A stretch of DNA of 64,000 nt, taken from Hedera helix (lineage: Eukaryota > Streptophyta > Magnoliopsida > Apiales > Araliaceae). Both the position numbers and the translations under genes were made by a program. Every line of letters starts with the position of its first letter. The first letter of the stretch is position 1. The DNA lies in the NCBI GenBank assembly GCA_947179155.2, contig OX359284.1:11038432-11102431 (forward strand), written 5' to 3'. Positions 22,233 to 35,080 of the stretch are shown piece by piece. The notes beneath the pieces are model-generated. The model was given only the letters and a program-made list of their open reading frames with translations, had not been told where the DNA came from and did not search any database.

Positions 22233-23365
22233 TAGCTCGTGATTACTCACATTTAATTCTTAACACATAAATTAGGTTAAATGTTTAATCATTCATCTGC
22301 ATATTTTTTTTTCTTCAATCTAGATTTTATATTTTAACCCTTATTCGTATTCAATTCTATTTCTGAATCTCATAAATATCTAGGATATTACAGTCACAAG
22401 TAGGCTTTTATGTTGTAACGTCTTTCAAAATTAAAAGACATCTTGGAATGACTTCTTTAAAAACCAAAAGTCCCTTCCTAGTAAAATTGAACCTCACTAG
22501 GATGAAATGGAGTCACTCACACCAAACACAAAACCACAAAGGAATGACACAAATCACCAAGGTACAAAACATTTGGATCACACACAAGATAACTTTTTTG
22601 AAAACATAAGCAAAGATTAGGAAAGGAGTAACAATAATTCAAAAAAGTCAGGGAGCCTCTTACACCTTCCATCCACTTAAGCAAGTTCCTGAATTCTAAG
22701 GATATCGATTGCAGACCAATCTAATGGAGTCATTTTTTAATGGGTCTTTCTTCTTTAAAACCTAAAAAACGGATGAGTTGGTATATCCATTTCAAAATCT
22801 ACCCACTGACGACTCTATTTCATTGGCCTATATTAAAAACAACCTTTAAATACAGTCAAATATAAATAAATAAAAAATGATTTTTCATAAAATCTCACCT
22901 TAATCAATCAAATTTCTTTTAAAACACAAAATCAGGAATAAAAAGTGCCCTTGCCTCGTAAATACATGCGTGCTAGTTTTACATTATTTGCGGAGATAGA
23001 AAAAGTAGTTATTGCTTGGGTTTTAACCCAGAGGTTATCCCAACTAAAACATACATTTTAATATTTTATACTCCTATTGGATATCTTGTTCATTCCCTAG
23101 TTAATCACTGTGGGTAATAATTGGTTGGAGGCTTCTATGATCTAAACAAATTTCTTACATAACTGATAAATTTTAAGTTAATAATAAGGTGTGAATAATT
23201 TAAACTCTATTTGACAGAAACTGAATATTAAGCTGCCCTAGTTAAGTGTTTAAGTTGATGAATTTGGAATGTTGAGCACTATATAAATGCTATAACATTT
23301 ACTTAGACACATTTAGCAAATGATCAACCATACTATTTTGATACATGTGATTAATTATTATGACA
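22233..23365. other. Intergenic DNA with a decayed B-type LTR end (about 22640-22815)
   Basis: The stretch with CCACTTAAGCAAG, GCAGACCAATCTAATGGAGTC and ACGGATGAGTTGGTATATCC lines up in order with the last 330 bases of B-family LTRs but carries many changes. It is an old fragment without visible ends. The rest up to the gene is AT-rich and includes the 3' flank of the glucanase gene. No other feature is seen. Confidence 0.7.
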
Positions 23366-26156
23366 CTAAAACATTGTGAGAAATGTCAACAATGTTAGCA
23401 AAACACTCACAGCAATCGCCAACTTTAGTCTCGTTCCAGCACTTTGTATCGCGATTGGGAACAGACAGTCACTCGTAGAGGCGTTCTGCTTTACAATCTT
23501 TGCCAGCCCCTGGAAATCGCACGACTCCACATCCTGATTATTAATCTGAAAATAATTGTTAAACGCGTAGGAAACCCTCTTGGACTCATCCAATTTACTG
23601 CAAATTCCTCCAGGTACCAGGCTCGTGCAATCGCCTAAGGAGCAGGCGTATTGCACGTTGGCTGGAACTGAATCCCTGTCCTTGATATCGTTATCGAGCA
23701 CACACCACTGCCGGGGAAGGTATTGTACATTTTTTGCTCCAACTGGCATTACATCATTTCCTCTACCCGAAAAGTCCATTGGGAACTTAGGTTGTCCATC
23801 ATACCGGAAAATCCCCCAATGGCGCTCAAAATCACCCGGGGCAACACTTTTCTGGTTCTCATCCGTAAGACTAAAGACGTAAACCTCAATGTACCCCGGA
23901 TATAGAGGAGTCCCTTTGTTGGTGGCCATTTTCTTGAAAAATCCGTCGTAGAATTTCTTAGCCATTTTAAAATTGGCATTTTTGTTGCCATCAGTTGGCC
24001 ATCCGATTTCCCCAACAACTATTTTCAGCTTCGGGACCCCTGCTTTTCTCAAAGACCAAACGAGGGTATCAAGATTCGCGTCGAGCATATTGTTGTAGTT
24101 TATATTTTTGTCTTGGACCGTTTCGCCCCCTCCATCAAAGAAAGCAAACTCAACAGGAAAATCAGGATTTTGGTAGAGACTAAGGAAGGGGTATATGTTA
24201 ACGAGGAATGGCGAGTCGTTGTCATTGAGAAAGTGTACAATTTTAACCATGAGGTCTCGTATGTCCTTTCGAAAATTGCCCTCGGATGGAGTTGAATTGG
24301 ATTCATAGACATCAGCATTTTGGGGGATGGTCATTTTGATTTTGTCTTTAAGGCCTGCTTCATTTATAGCCTTTTGGATGTTTTCCAATGCGGGGAACAT
24401 TGTTTTAAGGTTTGAACCATTGTAAGACTTCAAGAATGGTTCATTTCCAACAGCAACATACCTGTAAAACCAAGCAATAATTTAGCTGGTTCAATAAAAT
24501 TGATATTCATAAAAAAGAATAATATGTGAACAATCAGGCATTGATGCAAAATAATGCTTGAAGTTTACTCAATTTTAGCCTTGAAAACTCAAACATCTTT
24601 ACAGGTATACATTGAACCAAGTACCAGAAGAAAAAAAATTCTTAAATTAATTTCCATTCAAATTTTTTGGTAAACATAGATGAAAAAAGGATCCAGTTAG
24701 GGTAAAATTGTCACTCTCTTTACAGTTATAAAGTTCTATAATTTTTTATTACATTTGTTATAAAAAATATTTTATTTTAACTCTAATGCTACCACGTTAG
24801 TGGGCCAACACAAATGCAACATTTGCTATTACTTATGTAACAAAAAGTACCGAATCATGAAAAGCATATATGAGGGGATATATTATGAACCTTGTTTATT
24901 AAGGTAATGTTCATCATAAAAAAAAAATATGTATCAAACATGTTTAATTTTTAGAACAAAAAATAAAATCTAAAGGATAGGTTTGCTTGAAACGAGGTAG
25001 ACTACATGGTTTATATTTGTCACCATGATCGTAATCAGTGCATAATGGCCGGTTTATGAGTTTTAATTTGGAGGCAAATGAAGGGATAAAAAGGTCTAAA
25101 AAAGTTGGCAGGAAGAATTTTTCATTCTCACCCTTTTCCTTCTCTCTACCCTAAAGGCTCCCATAATAGTAGGGTATTGGGGTTCAAAGTTCTAGCCTTC
25201 CATGTGGACTTCAAATTTAGTTTAATATGAACGATAGTAATAGTAATAGTAGTAATAATAAAGAAATACCATCTAACTTTCAAAATATAAAGGTTAATAT
25301 TGACATTTTAGAGTTAAATTGAGATAATTTTTAAATATATAATTGCTATGATTTATTAAATTTTGAAACGGTTCTTATAATTTATAGTATTTTTTAAAAT
25401 TATTTATAATTTAATTATAATTGCATTACCTAAAACTAGATAAATACGTATCAATTTAGTTTTACTGAAAGCACTCCAAATTAATTTCAAAAAATCAAAC
25501 TTTTTAATCTTATACATGGAACAAAAAGAGTATTTAGTTAGGGATATCGGAAGAAAATCCTCCGTAAAAATTATATAGGCAACTTGTTTCTATACCTTTG
25601 GTATGGTAAAACATTTTATATATTATACCAAAAATTAGTTCTCGTTATATACCTTCGGCATGGTAAAACATTTTATATATTGTATTATACCAAAAATTAG
25701 TTCTTGTCCAATAGATGCACCTTCAAAGTTATGTATAAAAAAAAGTTACATCTATATTTTTCCTTCTTCTCCGATTTCTTCCAAAACAAAAATTTATCAA
25801 AATGAAAACAAATGTTACCTTATATCAACACCACCATCATATATATGTTTTGAGACATTCTCCCTGACCCAATCCTTTGCTCTGTCATAATCCCTTAATT
25901 GGGCCAGTTGGTTATTAGGGATACCAAGCATGACCTGAATGCCGCTACCAGCAAAGTGCTTAACTGTCCAATGATCAGAATCAAACAGCTTCACTTTATT
26001 GATCTTATTGTCCTGCAGCATTTGAATTACTACGCCAGGGTCGAGATTTTGCGCCATTTGAGTTCCCCAATTTACCCCGATAGCTTGAGCAAAATTGGTT
26101 GTTGTGACCAGAAAAAGCGCAAAACAGGCCCATGATAGGACCATGGCACGAGCCAT
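23366..26156 (-). CDS. Glucan endo-1,3-beta-glucosidase, GH17 with X8 domain, GPI-anchored
   Basis: Hydrolyses beta-1,3-glucan (callose) at the outer cell surface or wall. Exon 1 is 26156-25819 and exon 2 is 24461-23366. The junction AG|GTAACA...TTTTACAG|G restores reading as ...DIR-YVAVGNEPF. The protein has 477 residues. The signal peptide is about 1-25 (MARAMVLSWACFALFL...AQA). GH17 runs about 26-345, with the acid/base Glu120 in GNEP and the nucleophile Glu264 in GEIGWP. The X8/CBM43 domain is about 365-445 with its six cysteines (366, 386, 391, 400, 427, 445). A hydrophobic C-terminal tail at about 460-477 is preceded by small residues and fits a GPI signal. NGS (Asn127) and NAS (Asn439) are possible glycosylation sites. 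An in-frame stop lies just upstream of the first ATG. The layout fits the plant glucan endo-1,3-beta-glucosidase 8-like group, some of which act at plasmodesmata; the exact subfamily is inferred. All key residues are present, so it is likely functional. Confidence 0.95.
24462..25818 (-). other. Intron of the GH17 gene
   Basis: 1357 bases, AT-rich, GT at 25818-25817 and AG at 24463-24462 on the minus strand, phase 2. It contains a two-copy direct repeat of about 60 bases (about 25590-25700, TGGTAAAACATTTTATATAT). An intron just before the conserved YVAVGNE block is a common position in GH17 genes. Confidence 0.93.
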
Positions 26157-27422
26157 GGTTAATTAAGGCTACTATAATTAGAGGGCAGGGGGAATTAAAG
26201 TGCACCGCCGGGCAGCTTCCTAATTTGTTGTCTTTGAGGTGTGGATAATAGGAATGGGGATGAAAATTTGGGAACAGGGATTAAAAAATGATGGAATTGC
26301 GTGAGTTTAGGGATTAAAGAGAGATAGGTGGGTGATCACAGGTTTCTTGGGTGTTAGAGAAGGCCAATGTTACAATGTATATGCTGTTTTTAGGCGGCAA
26401 ATTATACGGGGATTGAAAAACTAAATAGATTTTTCTAATTTTGGTGGGTTTGATAACTGAAAAAACAAAGATTTGAATTGATATATTTAACATCTTTTTC
26501 AAATCAAAATTAAAATGTTTTTTTTTTTTTTGTATTTTTTCTATGTTTAATTGTTACCATTTTAGTTGTCAATTTTAATTTTATTTAACATCCCCCGTTG
26601 TGGTGGGGAGAATAAATCACTTAAAGAATGTCCATAATCCAATTGTGTTATTGAATGTAATTAATAACTAATAAACACATTATTTATGTATTTTATTATT
26701 TTTTATATTTATTCTTTTATATTATAATTATTTTTGAATAATGAGTTTTATTTTATTTTGTGAAAATATAATTTTAGAAGGTTATCATGAAAAAGTTAAA
26801 GTAAAAGATGAAAGCGTGAGAGAAGGAAATAAAAAGAGACCACCACATAAGGGAGAGAGCAAATTACATATATACAGTTTTATTTATTATAATATATATT
26901 TTTTTTGTATTTTTTATGAATAAAATGTATTCGAGAGCTTACCTTTTTTTTTTTAAATCAAAATTATAATTAGGAATGGCAATGGCAATGGCTTTTTATG
27001 AATGTAGCAACAGTTGAAAGCTGTCTTAGTACCACTTTCTTCTCCCTATATTTCCATATGTTTTCCAATTTTATCGACTTTTTGCTATCACATAATAGAA
27101 CTAATCACCGTCTTAGTTGTTTCTCATGCATGAATGGTTCAAAGTTGGATTTTCTCTTATTTTTGGCCACCATATCATGGGAGATATTAAGTGAGACACT
27201 TGTAGAATGTGAGAACCACTATATGACCTAGTATTGAAGAATCACTAGCGAACAACGTATAAAAGTAATGTCAGGTAGAGAGTATGTTTCTTTGTTTTAG
27301 TAAGAGAACGAAGATTTATTCTTTCACAATTTTATGTTTTTTTGCAACTAGTTTCATATCTCCTATATGCTCCTTGTTCTCCTTGACATGTAACGGTGGT
27401 TAATTTTTCTTTTAATTCTGAG
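26157..27422. other. Intergenic: upstream region of the GH17 gene and upstream part of the next gene
   Basis: AT-rich with a T-run at 26519-26531 and no convincing TATA box at a usual distance from either gene. A 77-codon ORF (26998-27231) lacks coding character. Further upstream exons of the plus-strand gene at 27423 may lie here, but I cannot define any. Confidence 0.5.
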
Positions 27423-27830
27423 ATTGTGATGAAACCTCATGCTATTCTTTGGATGAAGATCTTAATGATGCAGCCAAACAAGTCAAGGTTCATCCACTTT
27501 CCTTAAACCTATTGCTTTACTTATTTCTTGAAAGAGCTGATACAGACTTAGCTGATTTTTTAGAATGAGAGGAAAGCCAAGATGGAGGGAATGTTATATC
27601 CGGAGCTCCTCAAAAGGTATGCTATTGTAGATAGTGAAGTTGATTTCGAGGGTGCGTTGCAGAATGGAGCTGGAAATATACCTTCAGGCGGACTTGTTAA
27701 TGTAAAATCCAGTATAACTAAAGTTGAAAAACATGGGAAACAAAAACAAAGCCACAAGAGTGAGAAGAAAAGAACGAAGGACGAAAACGGTTCCAGATCG
27801 AGCAAAAAGAAAAAGACCAAATCATTTTAG
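27423..27830 (+). CDS. Last two exons of an unrecognised lysine-rich protein gene (partial)
   Basis: Exon a is 27423-27487 (after AG, before GT) and exon b is 27564-27830, with a 76-base intron. Both exons read in one frame: ...CDETSCYSLDEDLNDAAKQVK, joined to NERKAKMEGMLYPELLKRYA and on to a Lys/Ser-rich tail ending KKKKTKSF and TAG. The tail looks like a nuclear or nucleolar localisation sequence. A 76-base intron, clean splice sites and an uninterrupted frame support a real gene. The upstream exons are not identified, so it could also be a truncated copy. The function is unknown. About 200 bases of plausible 3' UTR follow, with AATGAAAT near 28015. Confidence 0.55.
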
Positions 27831-29098
27831 ACTTGAAGTATGTTAAAATGACTATTCATAAGATGCCATTGATCTGCTATATGGAGATCAATGGAGGGGA
27901 ACAGCAAAGGAAAGGTTTAAGAAGTATAATTTGAATTGTGCCATTTACTTGGATTTGTTTTGCCATCCTTTGACAAAGGAATAGATTGTCTTACGCATGC
28001 GTTTTAAATTTATGTAATGAAATACTGAGATTATTTTATGTCATGTATATAGAGTAGAACACTATTCCCTTATTGAGAACTTACTTCATTTCCCCCTTCT
28101 TTTTCTTAGGAGACCAACGAATGGCTTTTAACTGCAAATAAAAGGATGGCTCTAAGTATACTAAAATGCTATACGAAGACTACTAAAATGCTTTACAAAG
28201 ACTATTTTGGAGTTGACACTTTGCATCCCCATCGATTGTTTCATTTTGCACTTTCCATTCCATAATTTATAAATATGCACTTTACATTCCATACTTTCAG
28301 CGCCTTGACAAATAGCACATTCCGAACAGAATATCATTTAAAAATGCTAATGGCATTAGACAAGTGCACATGCTCTTTTTAAGCGGCAAAAGTGTTTGAC
28401 CATGTTGTATTATCATTATTTTTATACTTTAAAGTAAAAGCTTGCTAACAAAATTAAAAGCTATTATAAAGTCAAAAAGCTTTAAAAATTAAAAATCATT
28501 AAAACTTTTAAAACTGTTAAATGTTAAAAGTATGCTAAAAGAAATAAAGTGTATACCAAAAAAATATTTTATAAACTTAAATATATTTAATTTAGTTTGT
28601 TTAACCACTTTTAATAAGTTAATTTATCAACTAAATATATTTTAAATTTCAAAAAAATAAATTTACCAACTAAATAAATATTTATTGTTAAACAATTTTT
28701 ATCAAACAAAATTTACTAATAAATATGTATTAGGTTAAAATTATCAACTAACTAAATATGTATTAAATTTAACCATTTTTAATAAACTACATTTATCAAC
28801 TGAATACATTTTTATTTATGAACAAAGTAAAATTCACCTATTAAATTCATTTTTATTTATGAACAAAGCAAAATTCACCTATTAAATTCATTAACTCATC
28901 GCCTCTTCATCAATAGTTCCTTCCTCTTCACCACTACTACAATCGCTAGGCCCTACCCAGCAATGTTGCTAGACCCGGATCGGACTGGCGGGTCAAATCG
29001 GTGAAACTGGAAACTGATCGAAAAAACGATTTGGTTACCCCAGTGAACTCGGAAGTGTCAAAATATCGTTAAAACATGGTGATATGGTGGTTAGATCA
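27831..29098. other. AT-rich intergenic DNA
   Basis: The probable 3' UTR of the preceding gene extends to about 28050. After that the DNA is AT-rich with a 42-base tandem duplication at about 28805-28890 (TTTTTATTTATGAACAAAG twice). Near 28975-29010 there is GC-richer text, GACCCGGATCGGACTGGCGG. No gene is seen. Confidence 0.6.
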
Positions 29099-31100
29099 TG
29101 TGACACCCTTAAATTCGGGTCCCTTGAATCTCGGGTTAGGTGCTCATTATCCAACATTTGAACAACATTCATAAACTTAATCTTCAATAATTAGCGAAAA
29201 ATATAAATAGATTCATTACAAAATGTACCATCAATCGCATGTTTCATTAACCTTAAATACATCACAATTACTTTATAACACAAAAGGTTTACAACAAGGT
29301 AAAACATAAATATAAAAAAAACTAATTACTTATACTCATCCGCATTTCCTTTGTCGTTGTCCTTCTTAGGTCACTCGGGTTTTGCTGAAAAATATTTCAT
29401 AATATAGCAAGAGTGAGCAACTACTTTTCTCATCAAGTTTAAGTAAACAACAAATGATACATCATGAATGAAGAAGAATTAACTTTTGAAACTTTAACCA
29501 AATTCAGTAAATGTGAAGACATTCAACTTTGAATAACATCTTTCAATTGATTTAACATATTGCTTTTTCAGGATGAAAAGTCACAAGACCATGAACATAA
29601 GTTTTGAGTATTTACAATACCCAGAAGTCATAAGACTGTCATTTCATTTTGAATATTAACAACCATTTCAATTACAATATCCGAAGATGGGTACTCTAGG
29701 TGATCTGCCTATTGTACGTATATATTGTGCACATTATAACCATCCAATTTCATATTTCAGTTTGACCGGGATTATAACATCCGACCATAATTTTTCCCTA
29801 ATATGAGGGTTGTTCATTACAGCTCTTACCTTCGATTTCGTACCACAACAATATGGTTTGGACTAGCTTCAATAATATTCAAGTTAATGAACTGATACAT
29901 ACATGGTCTAGCCGAAACAATTGACATAGATATATTTCTTAAAATAGTTCATATTTGAGAACAAATCATGCGAATGCACATCAGTGTGAATATCAATAAC
30001 AATATAGATATGAAATAATTCTCAATAATCATTTCATCATATACTACGAAACTAATTTTAACTTCAAGGTACTTAACATAATAAAAATAAGTCTAGGTAT
30101 ATGAAACTTGCATAATGAAATGAGTTTTGATTTCAGAATAACTTGAAAAAGAAATATAAGTTAAGGTTCAAAAAACTTGCATTTCTGCTGACTACTGCCT
30201 AATCAACTTAAATTAACTAAAATCATCTAACACTAACTCATAATATTTAATCATTTAATAATATTATCAACCTTTGATAATATTTTAATCATACAATTAT
30301 CATTTAATAATATTTAATCACTTATTAATATTATTAATCATTTAATAATATTTTATTAAATCGTCAATATTATTAATTATTTAATAACATCTTAATCACT
30401 TAATTATTTTAAAAGATCACTAACATTATTAATCATTTAATAATGTTTTACTCTTTTTTTTTAATAATATTTTTCATTAAATAATATCTTAATCATTTAT
30501 AAATATTATTAACAATTTAATAATATTTTACCCTCTTAATAATATTATTAATCCTTTAATAATATTTTAATCCTTTGCTAATATTATTAATTATTTAATA
30601 ATATTTTTTTCACTTACTAATATTATTAATTATTTAATAATATTTTAATAATTTATTAATATTATTAATCATTTAATAATATTTTTATTCACTTAGTAAT
30701 ATTATTAACCTTTTAATAATATTTTAATCATTTATTAATATTTTTAATTATTTAATAATATTTTATTCACTTACTATTATTATTATTATTTTTAATTTAC
30801 ATCTTTCTGACCCATCTTGGTTTCAAAGGACCTGACACGTCCTGTTTGTACTGACTCGACCCTTTTAAATTAAATTAATTTTTCAAAAATCTAAGTCTAC
30901 CACTACGGCGGTGGAAACTAGAGCCGTGGCGGTCCCTAGCATAACGTTTCACCGCTGAGGTGGTAGTTTATTTTCATAAACCAGAATTTTGTTTTTTCTA
31001 ACTTTTGATTTTATTGACTTCAATATTTCATGAAATATGCAACACATGATCAAATGATCTCAAATTTATTTTGTTATGTTCGTAACTTAATATTTTTTTT
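29099..31100 (-). mobile_element. Tekay-like LTR, minus orientation, 3' part
   Basis: It begins TGTGACACCCTTAAATTCGG, the reverse complement of an LTR end. Going right, it shows in reversed order the blocks of element T's LTR: the GAGCAACTAC/TATAGCAAGAGTG block (29405), the TGGTCTAGCC block (29905), the long AATATTATTAAT-type AT array (30240-30790) and a GC-rich patch (30890-30960). The right end is lost near 31100, where a plus-oriented LTR of the same type starts. Confidence 0.75.
30240..30790. repeat. AT-rich array with AATATTATTAATCATTTAATA
   Basis: About 15 degenerate units of roughly 33-37 bases with TAATATTATTAAT. Its inverted counterpart lies at 32110-32530. Confidence 0.85.
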
Positions 31101-31417
31101 AGGTTTTCAAGAATCAAATAACTTTCAGGGAGAAGAAGAGCGTCTAAGCTTAAAAGGTTGAAAAGTTTTATATCCTTAAAACTTTTTCATTTCTATGGTT
31201 AATATTTCCTATGTAAATATTTATCATGGTTGGATATTGGAGAAATTTATGTGTGGTGGAGCTATGGTGAACTCGAAGATATAAGGATGGAAGTTAAGGA
31301 TGAAAATGTGTCTATGAATGCTAAATGTATTTTCTATGGCCAATATATAGTTTATATGGTCAAAATATATTTTTAATAGTTTAAAATCTATTTTGATGCT
31401 CTACAATAGTATATCTG

Positions 31418-31484
<67 letters not shown>

Positions 31485-33412
31485 TCATGGTTTACTATGT
31501 TAAAAGATGTGTTAACATGCTTGGTATGAAAACTAGTTGAAGGAAATGCATGAAAATATGCTACTGGTAAAAGTCCTAGCTTGTTATATGGCTTGATGTG
31601 TTGTAAAATAAGTCGTGGATGTTACTTTTTATGAGTTTTATGGCTTGAAAGATAGCTTTAGAAGTCATAAGAATAACCTAACTTGAATATATGAAAATGT
31701 GGTAAAATATGCAAATTATGGTATTTATCGCAAAATATGTCATTCTTGAAGCCCTAGTCAATTGATCTTAAATTTTATGTCAAAAACGTTTTCAAAAAAG
31801 TAATTGATCTATTAAATATTGAAGAACAAGAAGTTAAGAAGATAACAAATCTGTTTTGGTGTCTTATGTATGTGTATATTTCATTTTATAAAAGAATGAA
31901 CCAAAAAAATCAAAAGTGAACAAATTAGGGTTTGGGAAAACAGAACTACTGTCGCAGCGGTGAAAGATTCTGCAGGACACAGCCGCAACAGTTGTCTGGT
32001 ATTTTTGAAAAGTTAACTTTTATGAACCGGGTCGAGTCGGGCCATAGAAAACGGGTCGGGACAAATATTTTGAAAATTAAATGGGTTAGAAAATATGATT
32101 TATGTAATATTAATATTTGACATGAATTAAATAATTAAAATATTATTAAATAAATAATAATATTAGTAAATGTATAAAATATTATTAAATTAATAATATT
32201 ATTAGAAAATAAATAAAATATTATTAAAGGATTAATAATATTACAAACTCAATAAAATATTATTAAATGAATAATAATATTAGAAATTGAACAAAATATT
32301 ATTAAATAGTTAGTAATATTAGTAAGTGAATAAAATATTATTAAATGATTAATAATATTAGTATATATAAATAAAATATTATTAAATAATTAATAATATT
32401 AGTAAAATAAATAATATATTATTAAAAGATTAATAATATTAGAAAAGAAATAAAATATTATTTAATTATTCATAATGTTATTAAATGACTTAAATATTAT
32501 TATTTGATTAATAATATTAGATAGAAGTTTAAATTATATTAAATGCTTAATATTGGTTTTATGTGATTAAAATATTATCAACTGATGATAATAATTCTAA
32601 GTGTTTAATATACCATTAAATATTTATTTATGTGATTAATTGTTAGTGAATTAAGATGTACAGGGGTTATTAAAATGAACCTATATGTGATTCTAATTGA
32701 GAGATTAATTTTGATAATGTTAGATCTTTTCAAATGACATTAAATTGTATTGGTTAGTCGTAATCAACAATCAAGGCAAGTTTCTTAAACTTAAACTTGT
32801 GTTTATTTTTGCAGGAACGATAAGTGGTTTAATTATTAAAAATTAATCCATATTCATGTTGTTTATATATTCGTATATAGTGCATTTGAAGCGTTATAGT
32901 TCGATTGATTCATGAACTATTTAACAATGTCTAAGCTAATTGTTTCATCTAGACATAACATGTTTAAATTCATTAACTGAATATTTTTTAAAACTTATCC
33001 AAACCATTGGTTGATGTGAATTCTTATAATAAAGCTGAGAATGAACAATTGTAATAACTGCGAATATTTTAACCTATAATAATGAAATTAATTATTTGTG
33101 AACTAAAGTTTAGTGCGATTAAATTAAATCATTGTATGATAACTTTATAAATTTAATTTTGTGTTAAGATATTTAAAGGGAGACCCATTTAATGGATTAA
33201 TTAAATTAATGGATCAACCTAGGGTATTTTAATATCAAATTGTTGATAGTATTTGTAAGTTATGAAATAATCCAATTAACTTGAATTCTAGTAAGTCTAA
33301 TTGGATTATGTAAATCAATTAATGTCGATGTGTAAATGTTATTAATGAAAATTAATAGTCCAACTAGTAATATAATTAATAGTGGAGTAGTCTAATTTAT
33401 TTATTAATTAAG
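31101..33412 (+). mobile_element. Tekay-like LTR, plus orientation, joined to an LTR head
   Basis: It shows leader-like text (31100-31170), an AT microsatellite (31421-31480), a GC-rich patch (31930-32060), the AT array (32110-32530), then TTTTTGCAGGAACGA (32811) and CTAATTGTTTCATCTAGACA (32935), in the same order as element T's LTR (51240-53550). From about 33080 it resembles an LTR head instead (AAGGGAGACCCATTTAATGG, compare 50461), so a junction lies near there. The head continues beyond the solo LTR at 33413. Confidence 0.65.
31421..31480. repeat. AT microsatellite
   Basis: About 30 TA units within the LTR fragment. Confidence 0.95.
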
Positions 33413-34975
33413 TGTCGACGCCGGGATTTTCGTCGTTTCGTTTTTTAATATTTAAATGCCCTTTCCAATTTTAGCCTTTGGATTTAAGATGTGATTTATT
33501 GAAAAGTGTCGGCTTAGTGTCGACGGGGTTTCGAAAGGTCGATTTTATAATGAGCCAGTTGACCAGAGTCGTCAGTTGGTATATTTGAAATGGATGTACC
33601 AACTCATCCGAATTTTGTTTTCGTAATCACTGGCTCATATGTGACTCCAAGTTAAGTGGTCCGCAAACCGAGATTCATAGAGTTCGGGGGCTTGCTTAAG
33701 CGAGGGGAAGGTGTTAGGCACCCCCCGACTTCCGTGAAACACGGTTACCGCAATCTTGATGTTTTCCTATCATTTTAAATCCTTAAAATGTGTGTGTGCG
33801 CGCGCGCGTGTGTGTGTGCCTAAATGGATGTTTGTGGTGTCCTTTTGCATAAAAGTCGCTTTGATTTTATATGGCAAATGTGTTTTGTCGGCAAAGCGTT
33901 TAGACGTCTTTTGACCCAAATGACAAGGCTTCGCTTTTTATAATAAAGATTGATTTTAATTCCGAAAACGATGATGGTTTTTTATTAGATGTCATTTTCA
34001 GAAAACAATAATTTTAAACTTTTGTCAAATAGGAATCGAGACTATACATTGCCTTCTAACAGTAAATATAAATAAAATGAAGGCAACTTCTAGAACTCTT
34101 TAACCCTATGCACAAACTCTTTACGTTCCAATAGAACCCTCGCTAACAACCCCTAACCCACGGATCATCATCAATATAACAACATACTATGCTACACAAA
34201 CCCAAAACACAACATTATCACATTAATACAAACAAGAAAATATCAAAAGAAAACCCTTTTCACCTTGCAAAATGCCGATCAAAGCTTCTTATTTCACAAA
34301 TCGGACAACACCACAAGAACACTCGACTAACTAGCAAGAGAATACAAATATTTCACTTAAATCTAACCAAGAACAACACTCTTTTTCTCTCCTCCCGCGA
34401 GCTTTCTCTCTCTAAAACTCCCTAATTTCTTCTCTTCTTCTTCTTCTCGGGTGGAAATGGCCGCTGTATAGAGTTCAGCAGGCAGCCGCAGGTGCATCTG
34501 CGGCTGCCTGCTGTGGCCGTCCGCGCCGAATCCTCGACTGCCGGGTTGCCTCCTCGAGCCGCGCACTGTCCCGTTTGTCGGTGGTCGCAGGTGCATCCGC
34601 GGCTGTCCGGCTTACTTTTCTCGATTTCCGTGCCACGCGGTCTTAATTCGCCAATTTTTGTGGTATTATTTTGGAAGGCTGCTACCTGATGTATAAACTG
34701 CTCTTTGTGCTCGCTCACCGGGGAGCGAGACCCCCGAACATCGTAAGCGTAGTGGCCATTAGTCGCTTTTTGTGATCAACTCGGGTTTTTCTGGATCAAC
34801 CGTTTGCCTTGCCTCAAGTGACCGGATGCTCGTTGTCCATTGTGGCGGCTTTTGACCATAAATCGTTGGGGTGGCTTCGTGTTGGGGTCCACCCTCCTTT
34901 TCGCATGTCGGGTCAAATGACGATTTTGCCCTCCTGTCAGGGTTAGTACACAGGCGCAAAATTTGGGTGTCTACA
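33413..34975 (-). mobile_element. Solo LTR of the B-like family, minus orientation
   Basis: It starts TGTCGACGCCGGG and ends GGGTGTCTACA and is flanked by perfect 5-base duplications TTAAG (33408-33412 and 34976-34980). At 1563 bases it is shorter than the LTRs of element B. The stretch matching about 6060-6710 of B is missing near 34125, where the 'cacaaactctttacg' text jumps to the AACCCTCGCTAAC block. The 20-base-type palindromes are present near 34485-34515. Small ORFs inside are by-products. Confidence 0.95.
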
Positions 34976-35080
34976 TTAAGCTCAATTTAATTTAATTGCT
35001 AGTGGACTTGTAATTGATTGTGTAACTAATGAAGTGGCCCAAATGATGGTAGAAGGTTTGAGCCTAATGGGAATTAATTA
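34976..35080 (+). mobile_element. LTR head fragment (Tekay-like), continuation of 33080-33412
   Basis: Text such as GCTAGTGGACTTGTAATTG and GTGGCCCAAATGATGG resembles the GCCCAA-rich part of element T's LTR head (50760-50880). It is cut at 35081 by an A-family LTR. Confidence 0.6.

Noticed and set aside
23444..24295. Several plus-strand ORFs within the glucanase exon
   Set aside because: Antisense shadows of the GH17 coding sequence on the minus strand.
24433..24461. Separate gene starting at the internal Leu codon at 24433
   Set aside because: The frame opens upstream to a clean splice acceptor at 24462 and joins exon 1 in frame, with the catalytic GNEP motif in the added residues.
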